Made by a program: the position numbers and the translations under genes
Shown: in pieces, positions 49,184 to 59,632 of the stretch
Numbering within the stretch: position 1 is the stretch's first letter
How the letters are laid out: every line of letters starts with the position of its first letter
Notes under the pieces: model-generated
What the model was told of the DNA's origin: nothing
Databases searched by the model: none
The model's input: the letters and a program-made list of their open reading frames with translations, nothing else
Assembly: GCA_963773745.1 (NCBI GenBank)
Contig: CAVZCL010000005.1
Coordinates: forward strand, 2,359,813-2,423,812
DNA from: UBA5069 sp963773745
GTDB lineage: Bacteria; Chloroflexota; Anaerolineae; Caldilineales; Caldilineaceae
Direction: 5' to 3'
Length of the DNA stretch: 64,000 bases

Positions 49184-50471
49184 GTGCCGACTGCCGCCGG
49201 ACGCCGCCCTGCGCCGATTCCGCGCGGTGTGGCCGACTACTTCTGGGGAGAGGCCGCACGCCGGCGTGCGCTCGAGTCAAACATCCTTGCGCTCTTCCGT
49301 GGCTGGGCTTACAGCGATGTGCTGCCCCCCGCCTTTGAGTATGTGGAGACGCTTGAGCAGCGCGCCAACCCCGAGCTTCAGGCCGAACTCTACCGCTTTG
49401 TCGATCGCGACGGCAGCGCGCTGGCCCTGCGCGCCGATATGACCATACCGGTCGCCCGCCTGGTGGCCACCCGCCTGCACGACCTGCCAATGCCCCAGCG
49501 CTTCTGCTACGCCGGCAGCGTCTTCCGCTACGCCGACACGCAAGCGGGCATGCAGCGCGAATTCTGGCAAGCGGGCGTCGAGCTCGTCGGCGCTGCCGAC
49601 GCGGCGGCCGATGCAGAGGTGCTCGCGCTCACCGTGCGTGCAATCGAGAGCGCCGGCCTGCCCGATGTGCGCCTCGCGCTGGGCCATCTCGGCTACTTCC
49701 ATGCGCTCCTCAACGCCCTCAACCTCAGCGAGCGCGCCCGCCAGGCCCTGCTTGACGCGGTGGACCGCAACAGCGAAGCCGCACTGCTTGACTTCCTCCA
49801 CGCGACGGACCTGCCCGATGGCGCACGTGCCGCGATTGCAGGTTTGCCCGGGCTGAGCGGCGACGACTACGCGTGCTCTCCTCGAGCGCGCCGACGCACT
49901 CTGCCTCAACGACGCCATGGCAACGGCGCTGGGCAACCTGCGCGCCATTTTGCGTGCACTGCATGGCCACGCCCTGGATGCACGCGTCTACGTCGACCTC
50001 ACCGAGATACACAATCTCGGCTACTACACAGGCATGACCTTCGAGGCGCTCAGCCCACGCCTCGGCTTTGCGCTGGCCAGCGGCGGGCGCTACGATCACC
50101 TTGTGGGCACCTTTGGGGCGCCCCAGCCTGCGGTTGGCGCTGCACTGATTCTCGACCGGCTGCTCACGGCCTTGCGTCCCGACGAAGCGCCCGCCCGACC
50201 GATTGCGCCCGCGCTGCTCGTCTCCACACAGGGTGATCCGCAAGCGCACGCCGCCGTCGAAGCGCTCCGCCGCGCCGGCCTGGTTGTCGCCATAGACCTG
50301 AGCGATCGCGTGGCACGGCCTTTGTATGACTACGCGCAAGTTATTGGCGCACAGATGGCGCTTGTCTGGAGCAACGGCTCATTGCAGCGCATTGGTGCAT
50401 CCGGCGAACTGGAGCCACTGCCCAGTGGGGAGTCGATGGTTGAACACCTGGTCGCTGAGGTGCACGCATGA
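49184..50471 (+). CDS. hisZ: ATP phosphoribosyltransferase regulatory subunit (frameshifted)
   Basis: About 428 residues, a HisRS-like paralogue without tRNA-binding domain. Motifs are PIPRGVADYFWGEA, LQRFVDRDG-like YRFVDRDGSALALRADMT (here YRFVDRDG), RFCYAGSVFRY, GMQREFWQAGVELVG and GYYTGMTFEAL with ASGGRYDHLV. With short HisG it forms the first enzyme of histidine synthesis. The start is uncertain: GTG 49184 or TTG 49148. The frame breaks near 49873 (SGDDYA, then ALLERADAL); one surplus base. It overlaps hisG by ATGA. Confidence 0.92.
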
Positions 50472-51136
50472 GCCAACCCGTTGTCGTTGCCCTGCCCAAG
50501 GGACGGCTCTCCGATGACTCGCTCGCGCTCTTTGCGCGCGCCGGCCTGCCCGTGCCCGCCGACTTTGGCCGCCGCCTGGTCGTAGACAGCGACGACGGCA
50601 CGCTGCGCTATCTGCTGGCCAAGCCGATTGACGTGCCCACCTACGTGGAGTACGGCGCCGCCGACCTTGGCATCTGCGGCCTCGACGTCCTGCGTGAGAG
50701 CCAGCGCAACGTCTATGAGCCGCTGTTGCTCCCCTTTGGCCATTGCCGCCTGTCGCTGGCCGGCCCCGAATCCCGCGCCGACACGCCGCTGCGCTACGAA
50801 AGCCAGCCGCGTGTCGTCAGCAAGTTTCCCCGCCTGGCAGCCGCCTTCTTCCGCGAGCGCGGCGTCAACGCGGAGATTATCGAACTGGGCGGCTCGGTGG
50901 AACTGGGGCCGCTCGTGGGGCTGGCCGATTTGATTGTGGACCTGGTGGATTCGGGCAACACGCTGCGCGCCAATGGACTGCGCGAGCTGCGCGTGATTAT
51001 GCAGAGCCAGGCCGTGTTGATTGCCAATCGCGCCGCCTACCGCCTCAAGGCAGCGCCCATCCAAAGCCTGATTTCCCGCCTGGGCGAAGCGCTGCGCGCG
51101 CAGCCGCCCCAAGTCCCCGACTCAACCCAGCAATGA
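50468..51136 (+). CDS. hisG: ATP phosphoribosyltransferase, short form
   Basis: 222 residues, the short HisG that needs HisZ. It condenses ATP and PRPP to start histidine synthesis. VALPKGRL at the N-terminus, DLGICGLDVL, GSVELGPLVGLADLIVDLV and the PRPP loop DSGNTLRANGL are all present. Overlaps with hisZ and the following epimerase gene (ATGA at both ends) make a tight operon. The rest of the his pathway is not in the window. Confidence 0.95.
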   Translation: MSQPVVVALPKGRLSDDSLALFARAGLPVPADFGRRLVVDSDDGTLRYLLAKPIDVPTYVEYGAADLGICGLDVLRESQRNVYEPLLLPFGHCRLSLAGPESRADTPLRYESQPRVVSKFPRLAAAFFRERGVNAEIIELGGSVELGPLVGLADLIVDLVDSGNTLRANGLRELRVIMQSQAVLIANRAAYRLKAAPIQSLISRLGEALRAQPPQVPDSTQQ

Positions 51137-51681
51137 CCGAAATCATCGCATCCACGATCATCCCGGGCGTAAAATTCGCGCATCTGCGCGCCTTTGCCGA
51201 CGAGCGCGGCCGCTTCATGGAGACCTTCCGCAAGGGCTGGTTTCCCGAGCGCACGTGGGAGATTGTGCAGACCAACCGCAGCGACAGCCGCGCCGGCGTG
51301 CTGCGCGGCCTGCACTACCACTTCCGCCAGGTCGACTACTGGTATGTGCCTGCTGGGCGCATGCGTGTGGGCATGGCCGACCTGCGCGTCGGCTCGCCGG
51401 CTTTTGGGCGCAGCCAGACCATCGAAATCGGTGACGACAACGCCACGGGCGTCTTCATCCCCACCGGCGTTGCGCACGGTTTCCTGGCACTCACCGATGT
51501 GACACTCACCTATCTGGTGGACAACTATTATGACGGAGGCGATGAACTGGGCGTCGCCTGGAATGACCCGGCGCTTGCCGTCGATTGGCAGGTCGATTCA
51601 CCCATTTTGTCCGATCGCGACAGCGCCAACCCGCTGCTGCGCGCCATCCCGCACGATCAGCTTCCCGTGTGGAGCAAGTAG
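51133..51681 (+). CDS. rfbC: dTDP-4-dehydrorhamnose 3,5-epimerase family protein
   Basis: 182 residues, cupin fold of RmlC. VLRGLHYHF holds the catalytic His, FIPTGVAHGFLAL the second His region, and YLVDNYYDGGDELGVAWNDP the Tyr and substrate loop. The normal reaction epimerises dTDP-4-keto-6-deoxyglucose on the way to dTDP-rhamnose. rmlA, B and D are not nearby and it is fused in the operon after hisG, so a relative with another nucleotide sugar is possible. The ATG overlaps the hisG stop. Confidence 0.88.
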   Translation: MTEIIASTIIPGVKFAHLRAFADERGRFMETFRKGWFPERTWEIVQTNRSDSRAGVLRGLHYHFRQVDYWYVPAGRMRVGMADLRVGSPAFGRSQTIEIGDDNATGVFIPTGVAHGFLALTDVTLTYLVDNYYDGGDELGVAWNDPALAVDWQVDSPILSDRDSANPLLRAIPHDQLPVWSK

Positions 51682-51682
51682 C

Positions 51683-51710
51683 GACACCCGACACCCGACA
51701 CCCGGCACCC
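51683..51710. repeat. Tandem 7-bp repeat GACACCC
   Basis: Three exact copies and one degenerate copy (GGCACCC) directly after the epimerase stop and before the ribosome site of mtnP. Confidence 0.85.
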
Positions 51711-51727
51711 CAAGCAAGGACATTCAC

Positions 51728-52621
51728 ATGGTTGACGCGATTCGCTTTGGCGTCATCGGTGGCAGCGGCCTCTACACCATGGAGGCGCTCACCGATGTCG
51801 AGGAAATCCACATTGATACGCCCTTTGGCGCCCCTTCGGATGCCTACATTGTGGGCAAACTCAACGGCCAGCGGGTGGCTTTTCTGCCGCGCCACGGACG
51901 CGGCCACGTCATCAGCCCGGGGCGGCTCAACCAGCGCGCCAACATATATGGCTTCAAGATGCTGGGCGTAGAGTACCTCATCAGCGTGAGCGCCTGCGGC
52001 AGCCTGCAGGAGCCCTATGCACCTGGCCATATTGTGATTCCCGACCAGCTCTTCGACCGCACCACGGGCCGGGTACTCTCCTTCTTTGACGATCCGGCTG
52101 TGGGCACGGACGGCCTCGTGGTCCATGTGAGCTTCGCACACCCTTTCTGCGCGGAGCTGAGCGCGATCTGCCTGGAGGCCGTGCGCCAAACAGGCAATAC
52201 GGTCCACAACGGCGGCACCTTCGTGACGATCGAAGGGCCCCGCTTCAGCACCAAGGCCGAGAGTAACCTCTACCGCACGTGGGGCATGGACATCATCGGC
52301 ATGACAACGACGCCGGAAGCGCAGCTCGCGCGCGAAGCCGAGATGAGCTACGCCGTCATGGCGCACGTCACCGACTACGACTGCTGGCACGAAACCAACG
52401 AGTCGGTGACCGTCGAGATGGTGGTGCAGACGCTCCTGCACAGCGCAGAAGTGGCCAAGCAGGCGGTGGCCAATGCGATCACACTGCTGGCCGATGCCGG
52501 CCCCAGCCCGTACGCCAACGCGCTGCGCGACGCCATTATCACCAACCCCGACAGGGTGCCCATGAGCGTCGTACGCACACTCGACGACCTCCTTGGCAAG
52601 TATTTTCCAGACGTCGGGTGA
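51728..52621 (+). CDS. mtnP: S-methyl-5'-thioadenosine phosphorylase
   Basis: 297 residues. It cleaves methylthioadenosine with phosphate in methionine salvage. FGVIGGSGLYTM, LPRHGRGHVISPGRLNQRANIYG (cited in part as LPRHGRGHVISP), SACGSLQE, FVTIEGPRFSTKAES and GMTTTPEAQLAREAEMSY give the phosphate site, His and MTAP-specific pocket. AAGGA lies 8 bases before ATG 51728. It follows the his/rml genes by about 45 bases. An imperfect 20-bp hairpin (52654-52673 with 52690-52709) follows. Confidence 0.94.
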   Translation: MVDAIRFGVIGGSGLYTMEALTDVEEIHIDTPFGAPSDAYIVGKLNGQRVAFLPRHGRGHVISPGRLNQRANIYGFKMLGVEYLISVSACGSLQEPYAPGHIVIPDQLFDRTTGRVLSFFDDPAVGTDGLVVHVSFAHPFCAELSAICLEAVRQTGNTVHNGGTFVTIEGPRFSTKAESNLYRTWGMDIIGMTTTPEAQLAREAEMSYAVMAHVTDYDCWHETNESVTVEMVVQTLLHSAEVAKQAVANAITLLADAGPSPYANALRDAIITNPDRVPMSVVRTLDDLLGKYFPDVG

Positions 52622-52653
52622 AGCTTGATTCTACAGAGCCACATGCGTGCTCG

Positions 52654-52709
52654 TTGAAGACTGACGATAGACATTGAGCACGCGCCACTTGTCAATCGTC
52701 AGTATTCAA
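52654..52709. terminator. Imperfect 20-bp hairpin after mtnP
   Basis: Arms 52654-52673 and 52690-52709 pair at 18 of 20 positions (core GACTGACGAT / ATCGTCAGT). No T tract follows, so it may be a stabilising or weak terminator. Confidence 0.45.
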
Positions 52710-52738
52710 TGGTCACTCCCCACTTCTTGCTTGCGAAT

Positions 52739-52767
52739 TTGCTTCAGGCGAACGCATGCGCTACAAT
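52739..52767 (+). promoter_or_regulatory. rpmG promoter
   Basis: TTGCTT (52739-52744), 17-base spacer, TACAAT (52762-52767). The leader is about 40 bases and contains the dyad CTGTTAAACG / CGTTTACAG just before the GGGAG ribosome site. Confidence 0.65.
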
Positions 52768-52816
52768 TCTGCCTTGTTGCGCCACTGTTAAACGCAACGT
52801 TTACAGGGAGTGAATC

Positions 52817-52978
52817 ATGGCGAAAAAGGGACCTCGGCAGTTGATCAAGATGCGCAGCACAGAGAGCTCGCACATGTACATCTCGGTCAAGAACCGCCGC
52901 AACGATCCGAACCGGCTTGAGCTCAAGAAGTACGACCCGACTCTGCGCCGGCACGTGATCTACCGCGAATCCAAGTAG
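52817..52978 (+). CDS. rpmG: 50S ribosomal protein L33
   Basis: 53 residues: it starts MAKKGPRQLIKMRSTESSH and continues MYISVKNRRNDPNRLEL, then KKYDPTLRRHVIYRESK. The stretch YITTKNRRNTP-like (here YISVKNRRNDP) and the RRHVIYRE ending are diagnostic. It lacks the CxxC zinc pairs, so this is the zinc-free (C-minus) form. GGGAG lies 6 bases before ATG 52817. It is transcribed alone between a promoter at 52739 and a strong terminator at 53067. Confidence 0.95.
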   Translation: MAKKGPRQLIKMRSTESSHMYISVKNRRNDPNRLELKKYDPTLRRHVIYRESK

Positions 52979-53066
52979 GACTGGGAGAGCGCTGCACTGC
53001 CCCCTGGGCGTGTGCGCGCTGCGATGGCCTCCATGGGCCACACGCGATTTGTTTGAACCGAAATCT

Positions 53067-53099
53067 GGCGCAAGGTCATAGCCACCTTGCGCCTTTTTT
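53067..53099 (+). terminator. Intrinsic terminator after rpmG
   Basis: GGCGCAAGGT (53067-53076) pairs perfectly with ACCTTGCGCC (53084-53093), followed by six T. The remaining gap to 53337 shows no gene and no convincing promoter. Confidence 0.92.
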
Positions 53100-53337
53100 C
53101 GTACAGTGCCGGCATGCCTCTGCACGTCGGAAGTCCGCCCGATGTTGACCTGGGGAACAGTTGCTTCCAAGCTCCCACTGATTCCCCAGCACACAGCCGT
53201 TGCGGTTGCCCACGCGCAGTGCGGCGCACCATCGTACACGAGCCGTTGGCATTGCGCCATCAGCCCGACCGCAACCAGGTGTACAATGAAGTGCGTACAT
53301 CGCAGCCAACATCGGACACTAGAGAGAAGAGAGCTTA

Positions 53338-55074
53338 ATGCGTCAAATGCACATGCTGCTGGCAGCAGGCGTAATTGTGTTGACGGCCGCCACCACCGCG
53401 ACCGTCGCATTCGCCGCCGATGCCACATCAAACGCAATCGCACAGTCCGGCGGCTTAACGGACACGCTGGTTGGCGCCACGCCAACTGGGGTGCGGCCCT
53501 CGGCCACGACCGCCGCAACCCCCACCCCAACGACTGCACCATCTGCATCACCTGCACCAACTGCAGCACCAAGCGCAGCCCTTACCCTCACCGTGCCCCT
53601 AACGCTCCCTTCGGCCATCACCGACACTGCTTCACTCTCCACCACCGATCTGCTAACGGATGGCGCAGCCACCAATTTCGCGCCTGCGCCCGAGGGCGCC
53701 GTAGCCGGCACAGTCATCGCCAATCGTACGACTGCGCTTGTGCGCTTCTTTGCCGAGGGCAACACCTACGACCTCGCCGGCCTGCGTTCGGCCGGGCTTG
53801 CGCTCAGCCGCCCCTCCAACGTACTCAACCTCTACAATTGCGACGCGTCATTGGGTATGGAGAAGGCGGGCTGCTACTGGGACCCCTACCTGCTCGAGCG
53901 GGATGGCTTCTATGAAATTGTCGCCGGCAAGGATGCGGGCGCGCTGCAAAGCCTGATCCTGCGCGAAGCCGGTACGCCGCCCGAAAACCAGGTGTGGATT
54001 CAGAACCGCGTCGGGCGCGACGAAGATGTCTACTTCGGTACGCAGATGCGCACCCTGCCGGTGGGCGCCGTGGAGCAATTCGCCCTCGATGGTGACGACC
54101 TCGGCGTCTTCTACTTGCGCAGCTGCGTCACCACTACCGACAACGCCTCCGTGTGCGAGTGGGGCTCCCACAGCGCCGAGCCCGGCGGCTATTATGCGCT
54201 CGTAGAGCTTTCGCGACCTGGCGGCGTCGCGGGCACAACCATTAGCACCCTCAGCCTCCAGGCCGTCCTTGGTGCGCTGCCGGAGGAGGCAGCCGGCGAT
54301 CCCGCCACCTCGGCAGCCGCCGCCGGCGCCGCGCCGCAAACCATCTGCACGCTGGCAGTGCCGGCGCTCAATGTGCGCTCCGGCCCCGGCCTGGGCTTTG
54401 ATATTGTGAAGAAGGTGCGCAGCACTGAGTCAACGATCGCCACAATCATCGTCACCGGCCGCACGTCAGCGGGCGATCGGCTGCGCGTGGATGAGACGAT
54501 TGCGCCGGGCGGTTGGGTCATTGCAGGCGCGGAGTACCTGACCTGCGAAGGCGATGTCACCTTGCTGCCGGCAATCGCCGAAAGCGAGCTGCCTGCTACA
54601 CCGACGCCTCTGCCAGTCGAGATTGTTACGGTGGATGTACCACCGGCGGATATTGGCCCTGCCGCCCCCGTTGAAGGCGTCGATTCCGGCGCGACCGCCA
54701 TCGGTGCGACTGACGCGATTACCGCAACCGAGAGTACACCGGAACAGACCTCCGCCGTGCTGCCGCCGGGCACGGCCCTGCTCACTGTCCACAATGCCTT
54801 CGACCGCGACGTGCGCTTCACGCTTGACCAGCGCTATCGTCTTGAGCCGGGTCCCAGCGAGTTTGACCTCCTGCCGGGTGGCTCTACGAGCATCATCGTC
54901 TACGGCGGCGCGGTTCCCTTCACGGCCAGCAGCCCGTGGCAGGGGCTCTCAGGCAACACGACGATTCCGCTTGCCGAAGGTGAACTGCGCGATGTCTACC
55001 TCATCTTCTACTATGATGAAGCGGATGAACGCTGGTTCCTTGCGCCCATCGAGGGCGAAATCGGCAAGTCATAG
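53338..55074 (+). CDS. Secreted protein with SH3-like domain
   Basis: 578 residues. The signal peptide is MHMLLAAGVIVLTAATTAT with cleavage near AFA-AD. A Thr/Ala/Pro linker follows (about residues 55-85), then a region with paired Cys. Around residues 335-415 is a bacterial SH3 domain (VPALNVRSGPGLGFDIVKKV). The C-terminal 100 residues (LLTVHNAFDRDVRFTLDQ) look like a beta-sandwich. SH3b domains bind peptidoglycan or peptides, so a cell-envelope role is likely. AGAGAG before the ATG acts as ribosome site. Confidence 0.7.
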   Translation: MRQMHMLLAAGVIVLTAATTATVAFAADATSNAIAQSGGLTDTLVGATPTGVRPSATTAATPTPTTAPSASPAPTAAPSAALTLTVPLTLPSAITDTASLSTTDLLTDGAATNFAPAPEGAVAGTVIANRTTALVRFFAEGNTYDLAGLRSAGLALSRPSNVLNLYNCDASLGMEKAGCYWDPYLLERDGFYEIVAGKDAGALQSLILREAGTPPENQVWIQNRVGRDEDVYFGTQMRTLPVGAVEQFALDGDDLGVFYLRSCVTTTDNASVCEWGSHSAEPGGYYALVELSRPGGVAGTTISTLSLQAVLGALPEEAAGDPATSAAAAGAAPQTICTLAVPALNVRSGPGLGFDIVKKVRSTESTIATIIVTGRTSAGDRLRVDETIAPGGWVIAGAEYLTCEGDVTLLPAIAESELPATPTPLPVEIVTVDVPPADIGPAAPVEGVDSGATAIGATDAITATESTPEQTSAVLPPGTALLTVHNAFDRDVRFTLDQRYRLEPGPSEFDLLPGGSTSIIVYGGAVPFTASSPWQGLSGNTTIPLAEGELRDVYLIFYYDEADERWFLAPIEGEIGKS

Positions 55075-55085
55075 CGTAGAGAGAT

Positions 55086-55159
55086 GCGCTGCGCGCGCAA
55101 TCAAAAAGGGGCTGCCTCGGGTCATCGAGGCAGCCCCTTTTTGATTGCGCGCGCAGCGC
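55086..55159. terminator. Perfect 34-bp bidirectional hairpin
   Basis: Arms 55086-55119 and 55126-55159 are exact inverted copies around GGTCAT. Each side contains GGGGCTGCCTC and AAAAA or TTTTT, so it serves the convergent genes on both sides. It is among the longest perfect hairpins in the window. Confidence 0.9.
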
Positions 55160-55160
55160 T

Positions 55161-55553
55161 TTAGCGCCGACTGATGCGCCGGAAGCCGATGCCGGCCAGC
55201 CCCGCCAAAAAGAGCGGCGTGTAGATCTGGAAGATTCGGTCGGCCAGCCAGCGCGGCAGGAAGATGTCTGTGACCGAACCGCGTGCTGCGCCCAGCCGCT
55301 CCGTCCAAATGCGCAGGGGACACTGCATGCGGTTGAAGAGCAGGATCATACCTTCGAGCACAATTGTGCCAATTGCGCCAACCGTCCAGCGACTGACGCG
55401 ATTGGTAATCGCTGCATAGAGGACGGCGAAGACACAGAGCGACTCAAAGACGAATATGGCGGTGTGCAACGCCTTGAGGAAGAAGATGGCCGCGCCACGC
55501 CAAGGACCCTCACTGGCAGGGGGGAGACCCTCGACTCCAGTTGAAGCGTCCAT
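55161..55553 (-). CDS. Small membrane protein of unknown function
   Basis: 130 residues, three hydrophobic helices (AIFVFESLCVFAVLYAAI, VGAIGTIVLEGMILLF, IYTPLFLAGLAGIGF). The middle has MQCPLRIWTERLG and VTDIFLPRWLADRIF, conserved-looking but of no family I can name. ATG 55553 overlaps the stop of the upstream lipoprotein gene by one base, so they are coupled. Confidence 0.65.
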   Translation of the reverse strand: MDASTGVEGLPPASEGPWRGAAIFFLKALHTAIFVFESLCVFAVLYAAITNRVSRWTVGAIGTIVLEGMILLFNRMQCPLRIWTERLGAARGSVTDIFLPRWLADRIFQIYTPLFLAGLAGIGFRRISRR

Positions 55554-56362
55554 CAGGGAAGCGCGCCCGTCTGCTTGTAGCGCACGTAGAGCTCGCGCGT
55601 CTCTTCGTCCGCCGAGAGGTTGAACTGCGCTGCGGGGCCGGCGGGCGCACCTGTGGCGTCTACAAGCTGCACGTCCCACGTACCGGCCTGCGCCTCCACC
55701 AGCAGCACATCAAAGTTGGCGAAGCGTGTGAAGGGCCCCGGCGTGTCAAAGGTAGCCCCAGGCAGCCCTTCGGCCGAAACCTCCTCGATGAGAAGCTGCG
55801 CGCCGTTGTGCGCGACGCGCAGCGAGTAGCCGCCCAGCCCCAGCGCCGCCGGGGAGTATACGTACATCCAGATACGCACCACATTGGGCGCAAGCGCCTG
55901 TGTAGGGAACTTTTCGGCCGCCTCAAGCGCGAAGGCATAGTTCGGCGTCGCAGTCGGCACGGGCGTGGGCGTTGCGGTGGGCGGCACAGTGGGCAGCGGG
56001 GTTGGCGTTTCAGTCGGCGCTTCGGTGGGAAGCGGTGTGGGCGGCACAGTGGGCGGCACGGTGGGTACGGGCGTCGCCGTATCGATGGGCTGCAAAGGGG
56101 CCGCCTCAACCGGCGGGACAACCACGGCCGCCTGTGCCGGATCGACGACGTCGGGCTGCGCCGCTTGCGCCTGCTGTTGCGCCTGCGCGGGGTCGGGCGG
56201 CGCGCCAACCGTCGGCGTCCACGTGGGCACCGGGGTGCGCGTTACCCGCCCGCCGGCGTCGCCACAGCCGGCAAGCAGCAGAATGGCGACGACGAGCAGG
56301 AGTGATGTTTGTAGAATGCGACCACAGCGGCGTGGGACGCTGCGGGCTGTTGATGTAGGCAT
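55553..56362 (-). CDS. Lipoprotein with Thr/Pro-rich linker
   Basis: About 269 residues. A lipobox LLLAGC follows the hydrophobic TSLLLVVAILLLAG, so the Cys is probably lipidated. A low-complexity TPTP/VPT linker of about 80 residues leads to a C-terminal beta domain of about 130 residues (VRIWMYVYSPAALGLGGYSLRV, cited in part as VRIWMYVYSP; WDVQLVDATG). No catalytic motif seen. ATG 56362 is chosen to start close to the signal sequence; ATG 56410 is also possible. It is co-transcribed with the small membrane protein. Confidence 0.65.
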   Translation of the reverse strand: MPTSTARSVPRRCGRILQTSLLLVVAILLLAGCGDAGGRVTRTPVPTWTPTVGAPPDPAQAQQQAQAAQPDVVDPAQAAVVVPPVEAAPLQPIDTATPVPTVPPTVPPTPLPTEAPTETPTPLPTVPPTATPTPVPTATPNYAFALEAAEKFPTQALAPNVVRIWMYVYSPAALGLGGYSLRVAHNGAQLLIEEVSAEGLPGATFDTPGPFTRFANFDVLLVEAQAGTWDVQLVDATGAPAGPAAQFNLSADEETRELYVRYKQTGALP

Positions 56363-56456
56363 GCGTGCGTTCGACCTGTAGGCGACGGATCTCTCACGGC
56401 TCTCGTGCATCGTATCCCAAGTGCGCGTGCGTGGCAACCCACCGCCGCATATTGCA

Positions 56457-56656
56457 CAGGGCTTCTCAAAAGTCAGGGAGCAGGGAACGGAGAACAGGGA
56501 ACGAGGAAACGTGCGCTACGTAGCGGCTGCTTCAGCTGCCGTACCCACCAATCGCGTCGCGTCCTTAAGAACGGCAGCTGAAGCAGCCGCTACGTAGCGC
56601 ACGTTTCCTCGTTCCCTGTTCTCCGTTCCCTGCTCCCTGACTTTTGAGAAGCCCTG
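56457..56656. repeat. Long perfect inverted repeat 2 (86-bp arms)
   Basis: Arms 56457-56542 and 56571-56656 are exact inverted copies around a 28-base loop. The outer part (GCTTCTCAAAAGTCAG) is shared with inverted repeat 1, and the innermost part (AGCGGCTGCTTCAGCTGCCG) is like inverted repeat 3. It lies between the lipoprotein start and the glmS stop. Confidence 0.95.
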
Positions 56657-56670
56657 GCATTTTGCATGGG

Positions 56671-58534
<1,864 letters not shown>

Positions 58535-58789
58535 ATTGGATCTCCCCTCTGGAGTGCAGAGACATCGCCAGTGCGCGCCGGCGGCCCGCCCGGCGTGGGC
58601 GCGCATCCGGCAGGCGCGCCTGCGTCGCGTTGCCATCCTGCTGCTTGCATCACATTGAGATCCACTGCGCGGGCTTTGTCTTCGGCCGTTGCCGGCCGGC
58701 TTTGCGCCATGCGCTTCTTCTGGGTAGAGGGGAGATTGTTTGCGGGCCGTGGAGGTGGCCCGTGGGGCATCCGCTGATCTTTCGATTTT

Positions 58790-58943
58790 CCGGCGGCAGG
58801 AAAGCCACCGTTAGCCCGGCTGCGCGGCCGGGAACCCCATCCTCGTCACCCGCAGCATGCAGCCGTCACCGGCGGCCAGCTGCGGGCCATGCGCTCGTCT
58901 CCCATGGCTTGGTGATTCGTCTATGGCTATCCTTTCCTGCCGG
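58790..58943 (-). promoter_or_regulatory. Candidate structured leader RNA upstream of glmS
   Basis: Read on the minus strand, CGGCAGGAAA and TTTCCTGCCG close a domain of about 150 bases, with GCCA/TGGC continuing the stem inside. The enclosed sequence contains ACGAATC, GCGGGTGACGAGGA and GGGCTAAC in that order, loosely like conserved blocks of c-di-AMP (ydaO-type) riboswitches. It is not a glmS ribozyme by eye. A promoter lies 36 bases upstream and glmS about 255 bases downstream. The riboswitch class is a guess. The rest of 58535-59118 shows no gene. Confidence 0.4.
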
Positions 58944-58979
58944 CAATTACGCGATGAGCAGGCACGCTCCGCGGCTGGC

Positions 58980-59008
58980 AGTATAACAGGCCGCTGCGCC
59001 ATGCTCAA
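58980..59008 (-). promoter_or_regulatory. glmS leader promoter
   Basis: On the minus strand TTGAGC (59008-59003), 17-base spacer, TATACT (58985-58980). It would give glmS a leader of about 440 bases. Confidence 0.6.
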
Positions 59009-59118
59009 ATTGATGCACGCTGCGCCACATTTGCGCAGCGGCCTCTGCACGTCTTCGCACAGGAGGCGCAACTCGAGTATGATAGGCGCAATCAAACCTC
59101 CAACCAAGGAGTCTCTGC

Positions 59119-59626
59119 ATGAAGTTTCTGACCATAGTGCGCCACGCCAAGGCCGAAGACCCTGCCAACTTCGCCGATGACGCGCAGCGCCCGCTCACCG
59201 ACAAGGGGCGCAAGGATGCGCGCGCCACGGCACGGCGTGCTGGGTAACCTGCAGCCGCGCATTGACTGGTGGCTCGCCTCAACCGCGCTGCGTGCGCGCG
59301 AAACATGCCACATTGTGCTCTCGGCGCTCGACAACGACGATGAAGTTCACTACGAGGAGAGCATCTATCTGGCCCCGCCGGAACGGCTGCTCTCTCTGCT
59401 TTCGATTGCGCCTGCCACGGCCGAACACGTAGTCATTGTTGGCCACAACCCGGGGCTGGAGGAGCTTGTTGCGGGCCTCTGCGCGGGCGGCGCGCTCAAC
59501 CTCAACTTTCGGCTGCCCACCGCAGCCGTCGCCCACATTGAGCTTGAACTGGCGCGCTGGGATCAAATGCGCTGGGGCTGCGGCGAACTGCGCATGCTTG
59601 TCTCCCCAAAGCTCCTCAAGAAGTAG
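59119..59626 (+). CDS. sixA: SixA-type phosphohistidine phosphatase (frameshifted)
   Basis: About 168 residues. The RHG motif is IVRHAKAE with catalytic His, and the second His is in VIVGHNPGLEEL. STALRARET marks the middle. AAGGAG lies 7 bases before ATG 59119. SixA-like enzymes remove phosphate from histidine of phosphorelay or PTS proteins. The frame breaks near 59235 (DARATA, then RVLGNLQPRI); one surplus base explains it. The HAD phosphatase gene follows by 7 bases. Confidence 0.88.
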
Positions 59627-59632
59627 GCGTGC

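Noticed and set aside
53106..53915. Open frame overlapping the start of the SH3-domain gene
   Set aside because: Arg/Thr/His-rich shadow product, crosses the signal peptide of the real gene in another frame.
58535..59118. glmS ribozyme
   Set aside because: The compact core and double pseudoknot next to the start codon are not recognisable, and the structured part is about 255 bases away from the gene.
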